Positions 47,176 to 55,620 of a stretch of DNA of 64,000 nt are shown one piece after another. The DNA lies in assembly GCA_947383835.1 (NCBI GenBank), contig CANDEV010000003.1:176112-240111 (forward strand), in the 5' to 3' direction. The DNA is from an uncultured Clostridia bacterium. GTDB lineage: Bacteria > Bacillota > Clostridia > Oscillospirales > Ruminococcaceae. The notes beneath the pieces are model-generated. The model was not told the origin of the DNA. It searched no databases and saw only the letters and a list, made by a program, of their open reading frames with translations. Both the position numbers and the translations under genes were made by a program. Position 1 is the first letter of the stretch; each line of letters opens with the position of its first letter.

Positions 47176-47363
47176 TTTGATTTTAAGTAATCAGTAATTT
47201 CACTGCACATTTCTCGAAGTGTGTAAAATGTTTGGCGACCAAATTCACATAAATCTCCATGAGTTGCAGGCTCATTAGATAATTCGGTGAAAATGGAACG
47301 TATAGTTTCAGAATAATTATCAGTTATTTTCTGTAAGTTATTCTCTAAATTATTGATTGTCAT
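47172..47363 (-). CDS. Small phage protein, reverse strand, 63 aa
   Basis: ATG 47363 follows AAAGGGGGTG and a perfect promoter at 47388-47416. The product MTINNLENNLQKITDNYSET continues helical to DYLKSN. Reverse orientation and own promoter suggest expression in the lysogen. Family unknown. Confidence 0.68.
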   Translation of the reverse strand: MTINNLENNLQKITDNYSETIRSIFTELSNEPATHGDLCEFGRQTFYTLREMCSEITDYLKSN

Positions 47364-47387
47364 TTTAGCACCCCCTTTCTTATTTTA

Positions 47388-47416
47388 ATTATACAGTGGA
47401 AAGATGTGGGTGTCAA
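47388..47416 (-). promoter_or_regulatory. Minus-strand promoter inside duplicated block, copy 1
   Basis: TTGACA (47411-47416), 17-bp spacer, TATAAT (47388-47393). The block CCTTTCTT...TTAATTATACAG recurs at 48054-48098. Confidence 0.8.
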
Positions 47417-47442
47417 GGAAAATAAAAATGGAGGTGAGCAGG

Positions 47443-47688
47443 TTGAATATTACACCAAAAGAAGCTTTTTCCGATTTATCATTGGCAGTTGACAAAGAAT
47501 TTGCAAGAATACTTTCGTCTGGCATTCCACTTAATTACATTGCTGAAAAAAGTATTCCGTATGCGGCTGAAATCATGAAAAAGTTCATATGCGGCTATAT
47601 CGACGAAAAAGCCAAAATGGAGCGTGATACTGTCAACAAGATTATTGACATATCAAAAACTATGGCAAAAGATTACCGGTCAACGTAG
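47443..47688 (+). CDS. Small phage protein, 81 aa
   Basis: I chose TTG 47443, which has GGAGGTG 7 bp upstream; in-frame ATGs at 47404 and 47428 lie before or on that site. The product MNITPKEAFSDLSLAVDKEF is helical with an amphipathic middle. Its 3' end overlaps the convergent DUF2513-like gene by 29 bp. Function unknown. Confidence 0.55.
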   Translation: MNITPKEAFSDLSLAVDKEFARILSSGIPLNYIAEKSIPYAAEIMKKFICGYIDEKAKMERDTVNKIIDISKTMAKDYRST

Positions 47689-48043
47689 CTGCTATATTTA
47701 TAATTGTCGCAAAAGATAAATCTATCGCATTATCTCTGCATTTCTTTTTTATATCAGACCATAAAGACGAGTTTCTTACCGAATTAAGGTAAGTATGACC
47801 GTCAAAAGTTATATCGCGGCAAATGACATCGAATACTTCCCACAAATCATCGTAAATTAGGACGGCATCTATATAGCCTGCTTCTTTAAGCTTTATCAGT
47901 GAATAACCGACATCTTCTTTTAAGTAATCGCTGAAAAATTTATCGCTTAGGTCGTTCAATGAAATTTGAAAATCATTGCCGGGCTGCAATTCGTTTTCAA
48001 GTGTAATTAAAATGTCACGAATACAGTCATAATTTATACGCAT
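47660..48043 (-). CDS. DUF2513-like phage protein
   Basis: 127 aa. MRINYDCIRDILITLENELQ, then a winged-helix-like YSLIKLKEAGYIDAVLIYDD and ITFDGHTYLNSVRNSSLWSD match the DUF2513 layout, a common prophage protein of unknown function probably related to DNA-binding winged helices. ATG 48043 follows AAGGGTGTG, and a minus-strand promoter lies at 48069-48098. Probably expressed in the lysogen. Confidence 0.78.
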   Translation of the reverse strand: MRINYDCIRDILITLENELQPGNDFQISLNDLSDKFFSDYLKEDVGYSLIKLKEAGYIDAVLIYDDLWEVFDVICRDITFDGHTYLNSVRNSSLWSDIKKKCRDNAIDLSFATIINIAATLTGNLLP

Positions 48044-48068
48044 AAAAATCACACCCTTTCTTGCTTTA

Positions 48069-48098
48069 ATTATACAGCGGAAAGATATGGGTTGTCAA
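48069..48098 (-). promoter_or_regulatory. Minus-strand promoter inside duplicated block, copy 2
   Basis: TTGACA (48093-48098), 18-bp spacer, TATAAT (48069-48074). The truncated portal frame begins inside its -35, which supports a deletion junction here. Confidence 0.75.
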
Positions 48099-49576
48099 AA
48101 CAAAAGGCTTTGGAAATCCCGGCGGTACAGTTTTGTATAGAGCTGCTTTCGGGACTTATATCCGCTCTCCCGATAAAGCTTTATGAGGAGACGGAGGACG
48201 GCAAGGTCACAGAAATAAAAAACGACGTCCGCGTCCGACTGCTTAACGGCGATACGGGGGATACCATAAACGGTACAATGTTCCGCCGTCTTTGGGTACG
48301 GGATTATTTCCTCGGCGGCGGAGCTTACGCATACATACAACGGGATATTTACGGTATGCCCGCCGCTTTGTACTACGTTGACGAAAGCAGATTAAGCACA
48401 ATACCCAACTGCAAGGCTATTTTTAAGGATTACTCCGTATCGGTGGACGGAAATATCTATCCCAAAAGCGATTTTTTGAAGATACTGCGGAACAGCAAGG
48501 GCAACGGCAAGGGAGCGGGTATTGTCTCGGAAAGCGGGACAATGCTTGCAACTGCTTACAATACAATGCTTTACGAAAACAGCGTTGTTAAAAAGGGCGG
48601 CAATAAAAAGGGCTTTTTCACGTCTCAAAATCAGCAGTCGAAAGAAGCAATGAAGTCTATAAAGGACGCTTGGCGGGAAATGAATTCCTCCAGTCAGAGA
48701 ATGGAGGATAATGTTTGCGTTCTCAATGCGGGTATGGATTTCAAGGAAGTTTCCAACACATCTATGGATATGCAGCTCAATCAGAATAAGAAGACCAATT
48801 CGGGAGAAATTTGCGGTATTTTCGGCATTTCGTCCAACATGATGTCGGGTAATGCTTCCGCGGAAACAAAGGAAAATTTTATTACCGACACGCTTACTCC
48901 GCTGCTCAATATTTTTGAGACGGCTTTTGACTCCGATCTGCTTATGGAGACGGAAAAGGGTAAGCGGTATTTTGCCTTTGACACCCGTGAGCTGACACGA
49001 GGTGATATTCTCAAACGGTATCAGGCTTATGCTATAGGAAAAGAAAAAGGCTTTATACAAATAGACGATATACGGAAACAAGAAGATATGCCGCCGCTGA
49101 ACATTCCGTTTATAAATCTTGGTCTTGGGGATGTGTTGTATAATCCCGAAACAGGGGAAATTTATACTCCGAACACTGATAGGGTTATCAATATTCATGA
49201 TTTGGGCTGGTCTTTAGGGGAAAATAATAATGACGAATCGGAGGAAATTTCGGATAATGAGGAGGAACTGCGTTTCAATCCGAATCACGACCCTAAGAAC
49301 GGTAAGTTTACAAGCAGTTCCGTCGGGATTTCCTCAAAAGACTTGACAGCCGTCGGAAAAAATGTTAAACTTGATTCAAAAGGAAATCCGTATAGTTATC
49401 CTCAACTTACGTTGCCGAAAAAGGAATACGGCAAAGTTATGCACGAAATAAATACTTTGTATGATACAAAATATAAAGGGTTGGAAAAGTCTGTTCATAA
49501 ATCGGGCAATTATGCGTACAGATTTGAAATTCATGATTTTGACGAATATAATATATTCCACAAATACAAAATTTAA
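48092..49576 (+). pseudogene. Phage portal protein, N-terminally truncated, with variable C-terminal tail (right prophage)
   Basis: The frame runs from a TTG with no ribosome site and begins at what is normally about residue 40 of an HK97-type portal (LEIPAVQFCIELLSGLISAL). The missing N-terminus, and the absence of terminase and replication genes upstream, mean a deletion fused the early region to the portal. Residues to about 400 are the portal core. After NPNHDPKNGKFTSS comes an ~80-residue tail that differs from the left copy. It may still be translated from an internal start, but assembly function is doubtful. Confidence 0.8.
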
Positions 49577-49588
49577 CGGAGGTTTATA

Positions 49589-49813
49589 ATGGAGCAATTA
49601 AAAGACATTATCGAAAAAACAATTGACGCTCGCGAGGAGTACACGCTTTATATAATGGCTCTTGTGCGCAGCAAGCCCGAATTAATGACGGACATTTTAA
49701 ACTTTCTTAAAGAAAACCCGAAATCTACTTCCGCGGAAATAATGGATTTTACAGACGGTTTTCTTTTTGATGAAAACGGAGAACTCTTTCCCGAATTTAT
49801 ATGTGCAGATTAA
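49589..49813 (+). CDS. Small acidic protein after portal (possible immunity protein), right copy
   Basis: 74 aa, almost identical to the protein at 40258-40482 except EFICAD at the end. Acidic and helical (DIIEKTIDAREEYTLYIMAL), with ATG 49589 behind ACGGAGG. It follows the portal's variable tail at 12 bp in both prophages. Conservation of this gene beside a varying tail does not fit strict toxin-immunity pairing, so a structural or regulatory role is an equal possibility. Confidence 0.6.
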   Translation: MEQLKDIIEKTIDAREEYTLYIMALVRSKPELMTDILNFLKENPKSTSAEIMDFTDGFLFDENGELFPEFICAD

Positions 49814-49827
49814 TTTATATTTTAACG

Positions 49828-49858
49828 GCGTTTTACAGTCAACTGTAAAACGCTTTTT
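49828..49858. terminator. Phage hairpin terminator
   Basis: GCGTTTTACAGTCAACTGTA plus AAACGC, followed by T5. It is the same family as 40489 and 54100. Confidence 0.78.
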
Positions 49859-49980
49859 ATTATCTTGCCTCTTGCTTCTAATTTTTTATTTTTTGCAGCA
49901 AAGTGTCCGTTCGGGACTCTTTTTTTATGCTACAATTTAATTAAGGGAAACCTTTAATTTATTGAAACGGAGGAAATATC

Positions 49981-51240
49981 ATGAAAGGAAAAAATAAAAT
50001 TCCCGAAGCGGAGTACCGTGCCGACGAAATAAAAACTCTGGAGGAAAAGCGCGGTTCTCTTATTACGGAAATGGAGCAGCTTATCGGAAAAGCTAAGTCC
50101 GAGGTAAGGGCTTTTTCTGAGGACGAGACAAAAAGGCTCTCCGAAATTGAAAAGGAAGTGGAGGGTCTTAATGCCACTATCGAAGCAGAACGCCGCGCGG
50201 AGACTGTCAAGGCAAGCATTAACGCCAAAAAGCAGTCCGAGCAGAGGGCGGAAGCTCCCGCCGAAACGCAGAACAGTGATATTGCCGAGGCTGAAAAGAG
50301 GGCTTTTGCGGCGTTCATTCAGTCGGGCGGACAGCTCCCTGTCGAGACCAGAGCGGGTGAACAGAATATCACTATGGGAAATAACGGTGCTATCATTCCC
50401 GTGTCAATTGCCGGAAATATTATTTCAAAAGTCAATGAGATTTGCCCTATAATGAATGGAGCAACGCAGTATTCCGTTACGGGTACTCTCAAAGTGCCTG
50501 TATGGGGTGACACCGAGGACGGTCACAATATCACCGTGAGCTATCAGGAGGAATTTAAGGATATTACCGCGGACGCGGGCAACTTCACTTCCGTTGATCT
50601 TGGCGGACACCTTGTAGGTTCTCTTGTGCTTATCGGAAAATCTGTTATAACTAACAGTCAGATCGACATTACAAGCTTTGTCATTTCCGAAATTGCGAAA
50701 AAGATTGCGGAATTTAACGAGAAAGAACTTCTTAAAGGTACAAAAGATAAAATCGAGGGTGCGCTCAACACAAAAACTGTTGTTACGTCAAAGTCCGAAA
50801 AAGCAGTTCTTGCGGATGAGCTTATTGACTTACAGGCGAAAATTCCGACTATTTATCAGGCTAACGCTTGTTGGACTATGCACCCCGACACCTTTGCGTA
50901 TATCAAGAAGCTTAAGGACGCAAACGGTCAGTTCCTCATGATGAACAACACCAGCAACATAACTAACGCATTTCCTTATGTGCTTCTCGGAAAGCCCGTT
51001 TATCTTTCGGACAATATGCCGAAAATGGCGGCGGGAGCAAAATCTATTCTTTACGGCGATTACAGCGGCGTAAGCATAAATCTTAGGCAGCAGATCGAAT
51101 TGCAGGTGCTTAATGAAAAATATGCTACACAGCACGCGGTCGGTATTGTTGTTTGGTACGAGCTTGACGGCAAGGTCACAGACCACCAGAAGCTTGCGGT
51201 ACTGGTTCAAAGTGGTGAAGCCGCTGCCGCAAAAGTATAA
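49981..51240 (+). CDS. Phage major capsid protein, HK97 fold
   Basis: 419 aa. Residues 1-130 are a charged, helical scaffold-like delta domain normally removed by the prohead protease. From about residue 140 (SIAGNIISKVNEICPIMNGA) follows the HK97 capsid fold, with NACWTMHPDTFAYIKKLKDA and LLGKPVYLSDNMP typical. It forms the icosahedral shell. The matching protease is oddly far downstream (53430). GGAGG precedes ATG 49981. Confidence 0.92.
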   Translation: MKGKNKIPEAEYRADEIKTLEEKRGSLITEMEQLIGKAKSEVRAFSEDETKRLSEIEKEVEGLNATIEAERRAETVKASINAKKQSEQRAEAPAETQNSDIAEAEKRAFAAFIQSGGQLPVETRAGEQNITMGNNGAIIPVSIAGNIISKVNEICPIMNGATQYSVTGTLKVPVWGDTEDGHNITVSYQEEFKDITADAGNFTSVDLGGHLVGSLVLIGKSVITNSQIDITSFVISEIAKKIAEFNEKELLKGTKDKIEGALNTKTVVTSKSEKAVLADELIDLQAKIPTIYQANACWTMHPDTFAYIKKLKDANGQFLMMNNTSNITNAFPYVLLGKPVYLSDNMPKMAAGAKSILYGDYSGVSINLRQQIELQVLNEKYATQHAVGIVVWYELDGKVTDHQKLAVLVQSGEAAAAKV

Positions 51241-51260
51241 TCGCAACGGAGTGATGAAAT

Positions 51261-51557
51261 ATGGAGCAGGTCAGACTTAGCAGCGTTACTCTTGATGATG
51301 TAAAAAATTATATTCGCGTTACCGACAATGATGACGACAAGCTTATAACGGATATAATGTCCGCAGCAACGGGCTATATGCTTTCCTACACAGCTCTTAC
51401 GGCGGACGAAATTGACGAATTTCCCGAAATGGTCATTGCTTTGAAATGCTTGTGCGCGGATATGTACGACGTTCGCACTGCCGCCGTCAGCTCGGAAAAG
51501 GAAAATCCTATCGTGCGGAATATCCTAAATATGCACCGCAAAAATCTTGTTGTGTAG
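51261..51557 (+). CDS. Phage head-tail connector (gp6-like)
   Basis: 98 aa. VTLDDVKNYIRVTDNDDDKLI followed by a helical stretch and AVSSEKENPIVRNIL matches HK97 gp6-like adaptor proteins, which form a ring below the portal. It directly follows the capsid, the usual place. Confidence 0.85.
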   Translation: MEQVRLSSVTLDDVKNYIRVTDNDDDKLITDIMSAATGYMLSYTALTADEIDEFPEMVIALKCLCADMYDVRTAAVSSEKENPIVRNILNMHRKNLVV

Positions 51558-51567
51558 GAGTGATTTT

Positions 51568-51888
51568 ATGGTGGACGCTACAAAGCTTACCGAGAAAATA
51601 ACATTCCAACGGCAGGACGTTGACACAAAGGAGTGGCAGGACGTTGCGACGGTATATGCGTCGATTACGGGACTTAAAAATTCCGAGTACTGGCTGAATT
51701 ATATCGGAGGCAATGCCGATGAGACGCTTATCGTTTCTGTGCGGTACAAAAAAGTGCTTGCGGAGCTTATTCCGCAAACGTCGCAAATAGTCCACGGCAG
51801 CGTTGTGTACGACATTATCAGTCCGCCTGACGACGTTCTTTTCAAGCATGTTGAAATAAAATTTCGGGTAAGGAGGCAGATAAGTTGA
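51568..51888 (+). CDS. Phage head closure protein
   Basis: 106 aa from ATG 51568 (TAGGAGTG upstream). KLTEKITFQRQDVDTKEWQD, then AELIPQTSQIVHGSVVYDII fit the SPP1 gp16/head-closure family, which plugs the connector. Its stop overlaps the start of the next gene. Confidence 0.83.
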   Translation: MVDATKLTEKITFQRQDVDTKEWQDVATVYASITGLKNSEYWLNYIGGNADETLIVSVRYKKVLAELIPQTSQIVHGSVVYDIISPPDDVLFKHVEIKFRVRRQIS

Positions 51889-52217
51889 TAGAACTTGTAT
51901 TAAAAGCTCTGGAGAAACACGGCATAAAAGCAGTTGAGGACGGTTACATAACTCTCCCGCAGGAGCATTGCTTCGCAGCGTGGCGCATTGATCACAGAAA
52001 AGCGGAGGGCGCAGACGGTTACGCGCTTTACTGGCAAGTAACATATGAGCTGCGTATTTGTTACCGCGGCGGCAAAACGGAGGCAGACCTTATGCGGGAA
52101 AAAGAACTCGAAAACGAATTTCGGGTACTTGAAAATTTAGAAAGCGATTATATCTATGATTCCAATGATAAACTGGATATTACGGTATATACGTTTACGG
52201 GTAAACAAGATTTTTAG
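51885..52217 (+). CDS. Phage tail terminator/completion-like protein
   Basis: 110 aa starting at TTG 51885 behind AAGGAGGCAG and overlapping the preceding stop by 4 bp. Position and size, with YWQVTYELRICYRGGKTEAD and a beta-rich C-terminus, fit minor-capsid/tail-completion proteins. Family assignment mostly by order. Confidence 0.68.
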   Translation: MIELVLKALEKHGIKAVEDGYITLPQEHCFAAWRIDHRKAEGADGYALYWQVTYELRICYRGGKTEADLMREKELENEFRVLENLESDYIYDSNDKLDITVYTFTGKQDF

Positions 52218-52229
52218 GAGGGATAATTT

Positions 52230-52925
52230 ATGGATACAAATGCAACAAAACATACAAAAGGGTACACTCTCGGAAGCGGACATTTGCGTGTTGACGAAAT
52301 CGACGACAAGAATATTCCGAAAACCGATGACGAGTGGATACAGTTCCTTAATAACTTTATCAAGGAACATGATGTACTTGGCAGAATAAAGGGCGGAGCT
52401 TCTGTTGATTACACTACAGAGAAAACAGAAGATCAGGACGATTTGGGCTACGTTATAATCGAAATAATCAAAAAGGAAAAGGTCGAACTCAAATCGGGCT
52501 TAATGACATGGGACGGCGAAACACTCGAAAAGCTTTGTGCAACTGCAAGAGTAACGATTGATGAAAATACAGGTATCGTTACGGTCAAGCTTGGCGGTCT
52601 CGGAAATCAGAACAACAAGCGGTATATTATCTGCTTTGAACATTACAGCCACCTGCTTCGGGTCGCTATTATCGGTAAAAATAACGAGGGCTTTTCTTTC
52701 AGCTTTGATCAGGATAAAGCAACTGTTATCGACGCTGTTTTCCGTGCGGAAGCGTTGGACGACGACGGCACGCTCCTTATTGTGCAGGATTTCAGAAGTG
52801 CAACTGACGATGCTAAAGCCGAATTATTGAAAAATATAAAATCATCAACGTCGGAGCAGGCAGTATCTGCAAGTCCTGAAAATAAATCCGAAAGCCTAAG
52901 TACGTCTCTTGACGGGGAGCATTAA
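52230..52925 (+). CDS. Phage major tail protein
   Basis: 231 aa, TAGGAGGG upstream. Beta-rich with TKGYTLGSGHLRVDEID at the start, LMTWDGETLEKLCATARVTI and AVFRAEALDDDGTLLIVQDF in the middle, and a Ser-rich tail. The size and location between tail completion and chaperone genes fit the tail-tube protein of a siphovirus. Confidence 0.78.
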   Translation: MDTNATKHTKGYTLGSGHLRVDEIDDKNIPKTDDEWIQFLNNFIKEHDVLGRIKGGASVDYTTEKTEDQDDLGYVIIEIIKKEKVELKSGLMTWDGETLEKLCATARVTIDENTGIVTVKLGGLGNQNNKRYIICFEHYSHLLRVAIIGKNNEGFSFSFDQDKATVIDAVFRAEALDDDGTLLIVQDFRSATDDAKAELLKNIKSSTSEQAVSASPENKSESLSTSLDGEH

Positions 52926-52930
52926 AAATC

Positions 52931-53425
52931 ATGGTCGCGTTGGATAATATAAGTATTCCCGTGCAGCTTGTGAGCGGGTCGTATATAATTCCCGTTTGCA
53001 CAAAGCGGGTCTGGGATATGCTTAAAGGGTGCAAGTCCAATGCAGAGCATGAAAAGGTATGCGGAATGCTTTTGGAGGGCGTTCCGCTTCCTTTATATGA
53101 CTGCCGTCTGCTTGTGCAGGTATATGTGAGCGGCATGGAACAATTGCGGGAGGAAACAGGCTTGATAATTCCGTACTATAAGACGGAGAAGTCCCCGAAT
53201 GATGTTAAATACACGATATACACGGAACTTGACAAGCTTGTCTCCGATTATGCAAATATTAATTTGTACGAGGTGGACGATATTCCAATAACGGAGTACT
53301 GGCTGATATTGCGGGACGCTTTTATTTACAGGCTTTCGCAGACGGAAAAAGGTCGGGAATACCTCAAAAATGCGTACCGCCTTACCCAGACCGAGGCAGA
53401 CGAGGATATTGATATAAGGGAGTGA
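52931..53425 (+). CDS. Phage tail assembly chaperone-like protein
   Basis: 164 aa, helical, with a YRLSQTEKGREYLKNAYRLT C-terminal segment. It sits directly after the tail-tube gene, where siphoviruses encode the assembly chaperone. No second, frameshifted chaperone frame is obvious. Assignment by position. Confidence 0.6.
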   Translation: MVALDNISIPVQLVSGSYIIPVCTKRVWDMLKGCKSNAEHEKVCGMLLEGVPLPLYDCRLLVQVYVSGMEQLREETGLIIPYYKTEKSPNDVKYTIYTELDKLVSDYANINLYEVDDIPITEYWLILRDAFIYRLSQTEKGREYLKNAYRLTQTEADEDIDIRE

Positions 53426-53429
53426 TCTT

Positions 53430-54092
53430 GTGAAAATTGAAATAAGAAGCGACTGCGCTGTTATTGACGGTTATGTAAATGCTGTGGGACGTGACAGCCG
53501 TCCGATAATGCCAAAATCGGCGCTGTTTCCCGACAAGTGCGTGGAGCAGGTCGTCCCGGGGACTTTTAAAAAGTCCCTTGAAAACCGTTCCGATGTGGAG
53601 CTGCTTATCAATCATGATAAAAACCGTCGGCTCGGTTCTACAAAAAGCGGCGAGCTTACTCTTAAAGAGGACTCTATCGGCTTGCGCGCTCATGCTGTTA
53701 TAACCGACCCGACGGCAATAGAAAAGGCGCGGAACGGTGAATTTACCGGCTGGTCGTTCGGTATGTATGTCAACGGTGAGGAGCGGGAGGAACGTGCTGG
53801 GGAAATTCCCCGCCGCAAGCTTACAAGCCTTGATATGTTCGAGGTGTCGCTTATCGACCGTACAATGCAGCCCTGCTATGCGGGGACTTCCGTTGAGTGC
53901 CGAGCTGACGGTGAGACGGTTTCGGAGACGCGCTCCTTTGAAGATGAGACGGAGATTGTGAATAATGTTACCGTTCCCGATTTTTCGGAGTATGAAAAAC
54001 GGCTGGCGGTTTTAAGGGCGCAGATAGATATTGTGGACGCAGAAAAGCGGCTTGCAATGGTAAAGTGCGGGCTTTCCCACGGATATTTTTAA
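53430..54092 (+). CDS. HK97 family prohead protease
   Basis: 220 aa from GTG 53430 (GGGAGTG upstream). The S78-family protease has His in LLINHDKNRRLG near residue 64 and Ser in FTGWSFGMYV near residue 108, then KLTSLDMFEVSLIDRTMQP. It would cleave the capsid delta domain. It normally lies between portal and capsid; here it comes after the tail chaperone, showing a rearranged module order. A phage hairpin terminator follows. Confidence 0.9.
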   Translation: MKIEIRSDCAVIDGYVNAVGRDSRPIMPKSALFPDKCVEQVVPGTFKKSLENRSDVELLINHDKNRRLGSTKSGELTLKEDSIGLRAHAVITDPTAIEKARNGEFTGWSFGMYVNGEEREERAGEIPRRKLTSLDMFEVSLIDRTMQPCYAGTSVECRADGETVSETRSFEDETEIVNNVTVPDFSEYEKRLAVLRAQIDIVDAEKRLAMVKCGLSHGYF

Positions 54093-54099
54093 GAATAAG

Positions 54100-54130
54100 G
54101 CGTTTTGCAGTTGACTGCAAGACGCTTTTC
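54100..54130. terminator. Phage hairpin terminator
   Basis: GCGTTTTGCAGTTGACTGCA plus AGACGC then TTTT, shared by the protease and the convergent moron. Confidence 0.78.
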
Positions 54131-54136
54131 GTTATA

Positions 54137-54931
54137 TTACCAATCAAACAGTCCGGAAAATAACCCGTTTTCAAAATCAAGCAGTTGCCCGGAAAATTCA
54201 GATATTGAGTTATAAGTTTCTCCGGAGACTTCAAGATATGCTATTTCATCAGCTTTTGTTCCTACATAACTTCCTTCTGAATTTTCAATCATGGCATAAA
54301 TTTTCCATGTCCCGGTTTCAGTATAAAAATAAAATCCACTGTCACTTAATTTACGTATAAATTCTTCTCCTGACGGCGCAATCGCGTAAATTGTTATATT
54401 TGTTACGTTATCCTCCGGCAATGTTGTTACATATACTTTTACTATTTCGGTAGTTAATGCCTCATCTGTACTAAGTAAAATAGAATATCCCGTTGGAGCG
54501 GTATTCACATTTATTACACATACCGCCGCTGCGGATTTACCAAATCTTGATGTCTGTGCCGTTATTTCTGCTGTTCCTTTTTTATGCGCAGTAATTTTTC
54601 CGAATTTATCAACAGAAACAATATCAGGATTATTTGATGACCAAATAACTTTACTGTATGTTTTGTTATTTGATAAAAGCACTGTAGCATTAAGTTCTTC
54701 TGTGTCATTAATGTTTAATGTAAGTTCTCTATGATTAATAGATACTTGTGAAATATCAATTTTGACATTAATATATAATACTACTGCTCCTATTATTATA
54801 GCTAAAATGAAAATAATTATAATAATACTTAACCCAATATGTTCTTTTAAATAATGAAATACCTTTTTTATTTGTCCTTTATTTTCCTTATATATGGTAA
54901 TAAGGTCTTTACCATCGCCTATAACTCCCAT
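54137..54931 (-). CDS. Membrane-anchored Big2 (Ig-like) protein, prophage moron, copy 2
   Basis: 264 aa, opposite to the structural genes. One transmembrane helix near residues 32-56 (SIIIIIFILAIIIGAVVLYI), then a Big2 domain (VIWSSNNPDIVSVDKFGKIT, HKKGTAEITAQTS) and a second beta domain. It is roughly 50% identical by eye to moron 1 but lies at a different place in the phage map. Own promoter at 54991-55018, and GGGAGG before ATG 54931. A likely lysogen-expressed surface protein. Confidence 0.8.
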   Translation of the reverse strand: MGVIGDGKDLITIYKENKGQIKKVFHYLKEHIGLSIIIIIFILAIIIGAVVLYINVKIDISQVSINHRELTLNINDTEELNATVLLSNNKTYSKVIWSSNNPDIVSVDKFGKITAHKKGTAEITAQTSRFGKSAAAVCVINVNTAPTGYSILLSTDEALTTEIVKVYVTTLPEDNVTNITIYAIAPSGEEFIRKLSDSGFYFYTETGTWKIYAMIENSEGSYVGTKADEIAYLEVSGETYNSISEFSGQLLDFENGLFSGLFDW

Positions 54932-54990
54932 TTTTTAAACCTCCCGTTGTAATTAAATTAGGATAATATTTCAAATTCATATCTATAATA

Positions 54991-55018
54991 ATTATACAAT
55001 AATTTTTTCAAATTGCAA
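54991..55018 (-). promoter_or_regulatory. Promoter of Big2 moron 2
   Basis: Minus strand TTGCAA (55013-55018), 16-bp spacer, TATAAT (54991-54996), as for moron 1. Confidence 0.75.
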
Positions 55019-55190
55019 CATTTTTTTACATAAAAATATTTAAAACTATTTTTAATTAAAATGTAAAGATAATAAAAATTAATTTGTGCAAAAGCACTAT
55101 GGTAAATTTTATAAATCAAAGTGTCCGTTTGGGGCTCTTTTTTTATGGTAGAATTAAATTAAAGAGGTGATATGAAAGCGAGGTAAATGT

Positions 55191-55607
55191 ATGAATGAAA
55201 TTAAAATAAACGTTGAAAAACTTGTTGAAAATCTTTCTGAGGGCATAAAGACATATACCGAGGGAATTGTTGAGGACGTGTCCGATGCAGTAAACAGATG
55301 TACATTAAATCTCGAAAAAGAAATCAGGAGAAGTTCTCCGGAGGGTAAAACCGGTGTATTTAAAGACAGTTGGGACAGATTTACTTATAACAGACGTGAC
55401 AGAAGTGCGAGAGCGGGTGTTGTAAAAAATAAAGGCAGAGGCGGTCTTGTTCATTTACTTGAATTTGGACACAGAGCAAGAAATTTTGAAAGAAATCATA
55501 TCATGGTCGCACCGTCACCGCCTCAGGGAAATGTTAAACCTGCCAATGAAAAAGCTATGAAAGAACTGGACGAGGAAATTAAACATATATTAAGCTTTAC
55601 TAAGTGA
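55191..55607 (+). CDS. HK97 gp10-family neck/tail protein
   Basis: 138 aa. LEKEIRRSSPEGKTGVFKDS, then RGGLVHLLEFGHRAR and HIMVAPSPP are the features of the HK97 gp10 family, involved in joining head and tail. It usually lies between head-closure and tail-terminator genes; here it follows the protease and moron, so it too is displaced. AGAGGTGATATG lies upstream. Confidence 0.85.
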   Translation: MNEIKINVEKLVENLSEGIKTYTEGIVEDVSDAVNRCTLNLEKEIRRSSPEGKTGVFKDSWDRFTYNRRDRSARAGVVKNKGRGGLVHLLEFGHRARNFERNHIMVAPSPPQGNVKPANEKAMKELDEEIKHILSFTK

Positions 55608-55620
55608 AAGGGTTGATTTT

